From: an uncultured Lachnospiraceae bacterium | GTDB lineage: Bacteria; Bacillota; Clostridia; Lachnospirales; Lachnospiraceae | DNA: 64,000 bases | Direction: 5' to 3' | Assembly (NCBI GenBank): GCA_950097145.1 | Contig: CATNCF010000008.1 | Coordinates: forward strand, 16,936 to 80,935 | Shown: positions 19,384 through 27,500 of the stretch, in pieces | Layout: each line of letters begins with the position of its first letter | Numbering within the stretch: position 1 is the first letter of the stretch | Made by a program: the position numbers and the translations under genes | Notes under the pieces: model-generated | The model's database searches: none | The model's input: the letters and a program-made list of their open reading frames with translations, nothing else | What the model was told of the DNA's origin: nothing

Positions 19384-20246
19384 AGAATGGGCAGAGCATC
19401 TTAAAAATATTGTCAATCATATTCGCCGCGGCAGGGGCGGCTTTGGTATCAGCGGGCGCCCTTGCTTTGACGCTTGTTGCTGAACTTGGGCTTTTTGCAG
19501 GCGTGTTCTGCCTGGTAGGTTTTGTATTTCTGCTGACGGCGTTCATCTGTTATCTTGTGTATAAAACAAGTGCAGCTAAAAAAGCAGCTTTGATTGCGGC
19601 TGGAAGGTTCGTGTATGCGCAGATCACAGAAATCGAGATGGATGTGCGTCAGGAGATTACAGTAGATCAGATTACCATGCATCCCTATTTCATTTTGTGC
19701 CGGTATGCGGACGGCTATGGCAGGGAATATCATTTTAAAAGCAGGCGGCTGCTCTATAATCCGTCCGGCCTGCTTATGTCAGATCAGATAAAAGTATACG
19801 TGGACTTGAACCGGCCAGGCAGATATTATGTGGACACCAATGAAATTCTGCCGGAAACTGCCGTCTTGCACAAGTTTAAGCGTGACAGTGAAAAAAATGC
19901 AAGAAATTTAATTGCAGGGGGAACGTATATTACGGCAAAGACGTGCGGTGTGGAGCTGATTGGGATGATCAAGCTGGGCGGCATTGTGACGCAGAGGTTT
20001 TTGAAGCTTTCAGAGAAAATGGCAAGGCAGATGGGGCTTCAAGTAGATGAAAAAGGCCAGGTGTATATTGGATATACCATATTGTGCAAATATACAGCAA
20101 AGGATGGGACGATTCATATCTTTGCTTCAAAATGCATTCAGGGAGAGCCAAAGCTTCCATATATCGGAGATGAAGTGAGAGTGTATTATGACGGGGAAGG
20201 CTACAGGAATTATTATGTGGCAGCAGAGGGGATGAAGCTATTGTAA
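19380..20246 (+). CDS. Two-TM membrane protein with two DUF3592-like beta modules
   Basis: Two N-terminal TM helices then two similar segments (YFILCRYADGYGREYHFKSRRL...DQIKVYVDLNRPGRYYVD and YTILCKYTAKDGTIHIFASKCI...DEVRVYYDGEGYRNYYV). Confidence 0.55.
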   Translation: MKNGQSILKILSIIFAAAGAALVSAGALALTLVAELGLFAGVFCLVGFVFLLTAFICYLVYKTSAAKKAALIAAGRFVYAQITEIEMDVRQEITVDQITMHPYFILCRYADGYGREYHFKSRRLLYNPSGLLMSDQIKVYVDLNRPGRYYVDTNEILPETAVLHKFKRDSEKNARNLIAGGTYITAKTCGVELIGMIKLGGIVTQRFLKLSEKMARQMGLQVDEKGQVYIGYTILCKYTAKDGTIHIFASKCIQGEPKLPYIGDEVRVYYDGEGYRNYYVAAEGMKLL

Positions 20247-20279
20247 AAAATCTTTCAGTTGTTTGGAGAGGAAAAGTCA

Positions 20280-22250
20280 ATGGATCAGGAAATTGATATT
20301 GAAAAGATTTGGCGGGGCTGGAAAATCGTAGAGCTAATTGGTACAGGATCTTATGGAAAAGTATATAAGATAATCAAAGAAGATTTTGGACATACCTATG
20401 TTTCTGCATTAAAGGTGATGACAATTCCCACCAACCAGGCAGAAGTTGTTTCTGTCCGAAATGAAGGCATGGATGAGAAAAGTGTGACAAGTTATTTTTA
20501 TAGTATGGTGGAGGATATTGTAAAAGAATGCGCACTGATGTCAAAACTGCAGGGGAACAGCAATATCGTTAGTTATGAAGATCATGCGGTGGTTCCACAT
20601 CAAGATGGGATCGGATGGGATATTTATATCCGCATGGAATATCTGACTCCCCTTTATGAGCGTGTCAATAAGAGTCCTTTGAAACAGCAGGATGTGGTGA
20701 AACTTGGGATTGATCTCTGCCGGGCTTTGGAGACGTGCGGAACTTATGATATCATTCACAGAGATATTAAGCCGGAAAATATTTTTTTATCTGATCTGGG
20801 ACATTATAAGCTGGGGGATTTTGGAATTGCAAGGCAGCTTGAGCGGACTTCTGCAGGCTTAACCAAAACGGGAACGCTTACCTATATGGCGCCGGAAATT
20901 TATCTTGGACGGGAGTACAATGCTTCTGTGGATCTGTATTCTCTTGGCATAGTGCTGTATCGTTTTTTAAATGATGCCAGAGCTCCATTCCTGCCCCCTG
21001 CCCCTCAGCCCATTACGGTCACAGAACGGGAAAGGGCGACGCAAAGGCGTTTTAGCGGAGAACCTCTGCCGCCGCCATCCATAAAAAATGATGCGCTGGT
21101 GAAAGTGGTCTTAAAGGCATGTGCATTTGATCCAAAGCAGCGGTATCATGACGCTGCGGAAATGAGAAAAGATTTAGAAGCGGTGCTTTCCGCTTATTAT
21201 GCACCGGAAGCTATCTCTGAGGATGTAAAAGAGAAAGAACAGAAAACAGTTGAAAAGCCGAAAGAGGATTCAGAGAAAAGACATGAGGGGACAAAGAAGC
21301 TGCCCCGGGAAAAACAGCCAAACCCAGACGGAACCATAGTGCTGCTTTTTCCAGGACAGGCAGACGGTGTATCGGAGCAAGACAAGAGCGCTGGCAAAGT
21401 GAAAGATGCAGAAAAAGGGGCATTGCCCGAGGAACAGCAGGAAGTTCCAGAGCAGCAAGAGGAGGGGGACAAAAACTCTGTTACGGAAGAACGCGGCAGA
21501 TTTAAGAACCGGAAAGTTCTGGCAGCTTTTGGAAGTGCAGCGGTTGTGCTTCTGGGTTTTGGATTCACCCTTTTTTCTATGAATCAGAAGCAGGAGCAAC
21601 AGCAGAAATCCCTAATGGTACATATGACTGCGGCAGAACAGATAGCAGCACAGTATAAACCGCCAAAGATTACAGAGGTAAAGACGCCAAATCTTGTTGG
21701 CCTGACCAAAGAGGAAGCAGAGGCGGCTTTAGAGGAAGCAGGTTTATTCCCGAAAGAAGGAAAAAGTAAATATTCAGATAAAGTTCAGGCAGGCATTGTG
21801 ATTTTCCAAAAGCCGAAAAAAAATAGGATGGTGCCGGAGGGGACAGAGATAAAATATGTTATCAGTTTAGGCGCCAAACAGGTGAAGATTCCTCTGGTAA
21901 ACGGGTTGTTACTGGAGGAGGCTCAGGGAAATTTAGAGGCAGCCGGACTGAAATTTAGTTGGGAAGAAGTTTTTGATGAAGATGTGGACGCAGGCATTGT
22001 CATTTCACAAAGCTTAGAGGCAGGCAGCATGGCAGAGCCGGGTACAGAAGTCCATCTCGTTGTAAGTAAAGGGCCTAAGCCGCAGGAGGAAGAAAAGCCA
22101 TCTTCCCGGCCAAACAGACAAGAGACGTATGTGCCGGAGGTACCCGTACAGCCGGAACCTTCCGTGCCAGAGATTCCAGTGCAAGAGCCGGAACCTCCTG
22201 CACAGGAGCCTGAAGCTCCACCGGAACCCGATTTTAATTGGATGGAGTAG
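20280..22250 (+). CDS. Membrane Ser/Thr protein kinase with two PASTA domains
   Basis: GTGSYGKVYK, HRDIKPENIF, DFG, APE motifs; TM AAFGSAAVVLLGFGFTLF; two PASTA repeats; Pro/Glu-rich tail. Confidence 0.93.
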   Translation: MDQEIDIEKIWRGWKIVELIGTGSYGKVYKIIKEDFGHTYVSALKVMTIPTNQAEVVSVRNEGMDEKSVTSYFYSMVEDIVKECALMSKLQGNSNIVSYEDHAVVPHQDGIGWDIYIRMEYLTPLYERVNKSPLKQQDVVKLGIDLCRALETCGTYDIIHRDIKPENIFLSDLGHYKLGDFGIARQLERTSAGLTKTGTLTYMAPEIYLGREYNASVDLYSLGIVLYRFLNDARAPFLPPAPQPITVTERERATQRRFSGEPLPPPSIKNDALVKVVLKACAFDPKQRYHDAAEMRKDLEAVLSAYYAPEAISEDVKEKEQKTVEKPKEDSEKRHEGTKKLPREKQPNPDGTIVLLFPGQADGVSEQDKSAGKVKDAEKGALPEEQQEVPEQQEEGDKNSVTEERGRFKNRKVLAAFGSAAVVLLGFGFTLFSMNQKQEQQQKSLMVHMTAAEQIAAQYKPPKITEVKTPNLVGLTKEEAEAALEEAGLFPKEGKSKYSDKVQAGIVIFQKPKKNRMVPEGTEIKYVISLGAKQVKIPLVNGLLLEEAQGNLEAAGLKFSWEEVFDEDVDAGIVISQSLEAGSMAEPGTEVHLVVSKGPKPQEEEKPSSRPNRQETYVPEVPVQPEPSVPEIPVQEPEPPAQEPEAPPEPDFNWME

Positions 22251-22277
22251 CGATAGCGCAGGAAGGAGATAAGAGCC

Positions 22278-23678
22278 ATGAGACAAAGGAAGAAAAGACA
22301 TGTTTTAGCCGCTTTGCTTTGTTGTATTCTGACATTGCTTTGCGTAAGCAGCAGCGCTGCTGTTGCTGCGGATTATGAACAGCCAGCCATAAGCAAGGTG
22401 GCAGATGTTACAGTAAAAGATGGAGAGGAGGCTTCTTTTGCTATTTGGGCTTCTTCCGGGGTTCCGGATACTTATACCTATCAGTGGTATGAGGCGTTCT
22501 CAATCAGTGAACAGGGAAGTCCAATAGAAGGAGCAACGTCTTCCACGTTTACGATATCTGCGGATGATGTGACGATGGAATACGATGGAAGGTATTATTA
22601 TTGTGTGGTCAGCAATGGGGCATACAGCGTAATCAGCAACTATGCGCTGCTGACAGTGAAAGAGAAGATCGTTTATGCGGCTCCGGTCATCAGTCATGTT
22701 TCTGATGTTACAGTAAAGAGCAAAGAAGCGGTAATATTCTCTATTGAAGCTTCTTTGGGGGTTCCAGATACTTATACCTATCAGTGGTATGAGGCGTTCT
22801 CAACCAGTGAACAGGGAAGCCCAATTGAAGGGGCAGACTCTTCGAATTATCAAATTCCCTCAAATGAAGTCACAGCAGATTTAAATGGAAGGTACTATTA
22901 TTGTGTGGTCAGTAACGAAGTTTGTATGGTAAAAAGCAATTATGCCTTATTGACGGTACAGGAGGAGGGGAGCAGTGAGGACCCAGGGGAGAATGAGAAC
23001 CCAGGGGAAAATGAGAAGCCTGGAGAAAACGATCATCCTAGTACCAATCAACCCCCTGGAGGAAATGGGAACTCTGGAAATAATGAGAATCCTGGAGAAG
23101 GCGGTGAGAAACCCGGAGGCAGCAATGGGGGCGGAACGGTAAAAAGAAAACAAACGATCAAAGGAGTTTCGTCTTCTTATAAATTGGATTATGGAAAAAA
23201 GGAATTTTCACTGAAAGCGAAAGCAAGCGGAAAAGGAAAATTGACGTATCATACCAGTAATAGAAAGGTGGCGAAGGTTTCTGCGAAAGGAAAAGTCTCT
23301 ATAAAAGGATGCGGAACGGCCACAATTACTATAAAAGCATCCGCCACCGCGAAATATAAACAGGTCCAAAAGAAAGTGTCCGTTACAGTGCTTCCCCCAA
23401 AAGTAAAAGTAACAGGCTGCGTTTCTCCATATTCTAATATGATAAAGATTAAATGGAAAAAAGACAAGACCGTGGATGGGTATGAACTCAGTATCGCTAT
23501 GGACGCAAAGTTCAGGAATGCAATGAGCCGTTCTTGCCCAAAATCTAAGACAAGTACCATAGGGGGCGGTTTTAAAAATGGAAAGACATATTATGTTCGA
23601 ATGCGTTCTTATAAAAAAGCTGGGAAAAAAACATACCACAGTTCATGGAGCGCGGTGAAAAAGGTGAGGGTAAAATAA
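22278..23678 (+). CDS. Secreted protein with two Ig-like repeats, PGEN-rich linker, BIG2-like and Fn3-like domains
   Basis: Signal peptide; YTYQWYEAFS...GRYYYCVVSN twice; ENPGENEKPGEND linker; C-terminal YVRMRSYKKAGKKTYHSSWSAVKKVRVK. Confidence 0.7.
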   Translation: MRQRKKRHVLAALLCCILTLLCVSSSAAVAADYEQPAISKVADVTVKDGEEASFAIWASSGVPDTYTYQWYEAFSISEQGSPIEGATSSTFTISADDVTMEYDGRYYYCVVSNGAYSVISNYALLTVKEKIVYAAPVISHVSDVTVKSKEAVIFSIEASLGVPDTYTYQWYEAFSTSEQGSPIEGADSSNYQIPSNEVTADLNGRYYYCVVSNEVCMVKSNYALLTVQEEGSSEDPGENENPGENEKPGENDHPSTNQPPGGNGNSGNNENPGEGGEKPGGSNGGGTVKRKQTIKGVSSSYKLDYGKKEFSLKAKASGKGKLTYHTSNRKVAKVSAKGKVSIKGCGTATITIKASATAKYKQVQKKVSVTVLPPKVKVTGCVSPYSNMIKIKWKKDKTVDGYELSIAMDAKFRNAMSRSCPKSKTSTIGGGFKNGKTYYVRMRSYKKAGKKTYHSSWSAVKKVRVK

Positions 23679-23681
23679 CGT

Positions 23682-24503
23682 ATGGGCATTTTGAATGCTG
23701 TTTTTAGTAAAAGGGAGAAGAAAAGGACGCTTGTTGGGAACTGTGCGGTGGATTCTGCCTGCATCTGTCATATGGGATATGTCCGGGGAAATAACGAGGA
23801 TAATTTTTATTATTGCGGGCAATATGAATCGTTAGAGCATTACAGTATGAAGGAGCCGTATGCAGACAAAGCAGATACGGCAGAACGACGGGTGTACGGG
23901 GTGTTTGACGGAATGGGGGGAGAGCAGGCAGGAGAAATAGCGTCATACGCCGCTGTAGAAGCCGTTTCGGAGTATCCCATAAATGATCTGACAAAACAGG
24001 GGCTTAAGGATTTTATCCGGTTCTTAAATGAGAAGGTCTGTAAAACCGCAGAGGAAGGAAAGTTCAGACAAATTGGGACCACAGCCACAGTTTTAATATT
24101 CAAAGATGCGAAGGTGCATCTGGTGAATGTGGGGGACAGTCCGGCTTTTCTGTTTCGGGAGGGGGGAATGCACCTGATTTCAGAAAAACATACGGATGAA
24201 GCACTGCTCAGGCAATATCAGATTCAGGGCAGGAAACCGCAATTGATCCAGTTTTTAGGGATACCGGAACAGGAATTTTTACTGGAACCATACATAGGAG
24301 AAGTGAACGTCAGGGATGGGGATTTGTTTTTACTTTGTTCCGACGGTCTGACAGACCTTTTGTCCGAATATGAAATCGGCGGGATTTTAGCAAAAAAGCA
24401 GCCAGTGCGGCAAATGGTAAAACAGTTATGCAGTGAGGCGCTGAGCAAAGGCGGAATAGATAATATCACGATTATTGTGTGTAAAGTGACAGTTTTTGAG
24501 TGA
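23682..24503 (+). CDS. PP2C-family Ser/Thr phosphatase
   Basis: RGNNEDNF, FDGMGGEQAGE, GDSPAFLF, CSDGLTDLL, DNITIIV motifs. Confidence 0.92.
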   Translation: MGILNAVFSKREKKRTLVGNCAVDSACICHMGYVRGNNEDNFYYCGQYESLEHYSMKEPYADKADTAERRVYGVFDGMGGEQAGEIASYAAVEAVSEYPINDLTKQGLKDFIRFLNEKVCKTAEEGKFRQIGTTATVLIFKDAKVHLVNVGDSPAFLFREGGMHLISEKHTDEALLRQYQIQGRKPQLIQFLGIPEQEFLLEPYIGEVNVRDGDLFLLCSDGLTDLLSEYEIGGILAKKQPVRQMVKQLCSEALSKGGIDNITIIVCKVTVFE

Positions 24504-24538
24504 AAAATGGGGAAGGAATCAAGCAGTGAAAGGAGAAT

Positions 24539-27500
24539 ATGTTTATGAAACGGAGAATGAGACGCATGGCGTGTTTTTTGATGGCGGCGTTTATGCTGTG
24601 TTCCGGCTTGGATTTAACAGTTTTTGCAGCTTCTGCAAACAGTGTTAAATCTGTTGCATTAAAGGTGGGAAAGAAAAATTATACGAAGAAAACCTATCAA
24701 ATGAAGGCTGGAAAGAAAATTACGGTAAAAGCAGTGTGCAAACCCACAGCCGCAGTAAAGAGTGTTTCCTATAAATCTTCGAATAAGACAGTTGCCACTG
24801 TTACCAAAAAAGGCGTGGTCAAAGCCGTAAAACCAGGAACTGCGAAGATCACAGCAACGGTAAAAGGCAAGAATAAAAAGCCAAAAAAGGCTTATATGAA
24901 GGTGAAGGTGGCAAAGGAAGCGCCCCAAGCGGTAAACGTCTCATCTGTGGTACTGGATAAAACAGAACTTTCACTTTCCGCAGGGGAGTCTGCACAGCTT
25001 ACGGCAAAAGTTCTTCCTAACAACGCAAAGGATAAAACCGTTCGTTTTTCCAGTTCAAATTCGGCAGTGGCCACAGTCAGTCCGGCAGGGCTAGTTACGG
25101 CTGCGTCAGAGGGGACGGCAAAGATCACAGCGGCAGCAGGAGGGAAGACGGCGGTCTGCTCTGTGAAAGTGACTGTTCAGGAAGTTCCAGTAACAGGGAT
25201 CAAATTGAATATGGCGTCGATAACATTGAATAAAGGACACGAAGCGGAACTGGTGTCTACGGTGCTGCCCAGAACGGCCACAAATCAGGAGGTTTCTTAC
25301 TCCAGTTCCGATGACAAAATTGTTTTCGTAGACGACAGGGGGCTTATGACAGCAATTGCAAACGGAACGGCAAAGATTACGGTAACGTGCGGGGAAATTA
25401 CAGCAGACTGTCAGGTAAAGGTTGTGACAGAAGCGTCCAGCGTTATGCTAAATGCCAGCAATATCAGCATATACCCCAAAGAAAATGTGCGTTTGAAAGC
25501 TTCTGTCTTTCCAGAAGACGCCTGGAATAATGAAGTCATTTTTATTTCCAGTAACGAAGAAGTGGCGACTGTGACAAACAGCGGCGAGGTTCAGGCCCAT
25601 AAAACAGGTTTGGCCATCGTGACTGTAAAGACAAAGAACGGTGGATTTGAGGCTTCCTGCGAAGTTCATGTAAAACCACAGACATCGGAGATTCGTATAA
25701 CATCCATAGAGGGGGATGCCGTCTATAATGAACAAGAGAAAACATATGACTTATTTGCAGGACAGCAGCAGGAAATTACCGCAGAATCGGACATAGGGGC
25801 GGAAGTTTCTTTTCGCAGTTCTGATAACAGTGTCCTTACCGTAGAGCAAATTCATGAGGGAAGTGTTTATGTGAAAAGTGTCAAAACGGGGATTGCTTCT
25901 GTCATTGTTTCTTCTCTGGGAGATCATTCAAGCGTAACAAAACGTATCTGGTTTCATGTGAAGAAAGATATGATTTTGGTAAGTAATCCTGCCCCGATTT
26001 TTAAGAAGGGGGATATCTATGAATTTACTGTATCTTTAAGGAAAGGCTCAGAACATGAAATTGAGGAGGAGGAGCTAAAGGGAAGTGTAATTAATCTGAA
26101 GTCAAAGGAATATTCCTTTGATGCAGAGTACGTGGAAGGAAGTTATGACAGCATAGAAGGCACGGCATCCTATCGGATTGGCAGCGTAGGACATGTTATT
26201 TTGGAGTCTGGAAACGGTGCGCTGACCTATCAGCTTGCGTCATTTGCCGGCGGTCTGGCGGATGGATCTGCGGAAGGACAGGAACTTAAAACTTCTTACG
26301 CAGAGCTGGTGGAAGGTATCCGAATCACTTCTCTGGAGCAAGTGGAGGGCATTTATTCACAGGAGTTATATGTGGGTCAGGAAATTTCCATTGAAGCAGA
26401 GCCAATTAATGGAAGTGCCACTGTGAAAGAACTGGATTTTGCTGTGACGGCGCAGGAGCCGGAGGCAGAAAGCGGGAAGGTAGTTTCTATTACACCGCAG
26501 GATCATCATAAATTGACAATTTCTGCTGTTGGCGCAGGAACGGCTGAGATTGAGGTGTCTGCAAAGGATATGTCTGAAATAACTGAAAAAATATATGTAA
26601 CGGTTCGGCAGGAGACAGTTCTTGCAGAATCAAAGCCAGGTGGAAGGCTTGTAAAACATGTAAATACAGACGGAAGTTTTTATTTTACGGCGGCGCTGGA
26701 TGTGTCACTCGAATCCGGGCATGAGATAGATGCATCTGAATCATCCTCCATACGCGCAATGAGCCTGCTTATAAGAAAACGGGGGGAGGAGACCAGGGAG
26801 GCGCCTTTACGCTTTGAACAATGTGTTCCTGCAGAAGACCGGCGTTTTGCTAAGCTGACATTTAGCACTGTAACCTATCCGGCAGGAACAGATGAAGGAA
26901 GCAGTAAAGATCCCTGTCCTTTAATCACAAAAAACAATGCGGCCACAGGAGATTATTATTTGATTAGTCCTTCTGCGGTAAGTATGCGTTTTATAGGATA
27001 TCCCAACGAAGAAGGAGAGGAATATCCGACGGTTTCGTATCGCGAAACGGCCACTTCCCAAAGTATCGAAGGATATGTAGTAAATAAAAAGGGCGAGAGG
27101 CTTCCAGGTATTCAAATCAGCGTGGGAAGCAGTTATCATGCGGTTACAGACAGAGACGGTTATTATTTTATTGATTTGGGTACCAGCCGGGCGTCAGAGG
27201 TCACGGCTTCTGATCCGGAAGGTACTTATTGGAATGCAGTTTACAGCGGCGCCATGGATGTATCTGCTGGAAAAAAAGTGGCAGTAAATTTTACCATGTC
27301 GGAACAGGATTTGGATACCCTTTACCTTTATGGCTATGTAAAAGGTAAGATTGACGGTACGGTTTCTGCTCTTGGCGGAGCAGTTGTTGAATTGCAGTGT
27401 AAAAGTGATGATTCTGACTGGACTACCATTGCTCAGGTGATTTCCAGCGACGCTTCTGAGACAAAAGGAAAATATGTGTTTGCAAACGCTGCAGCAGTTG

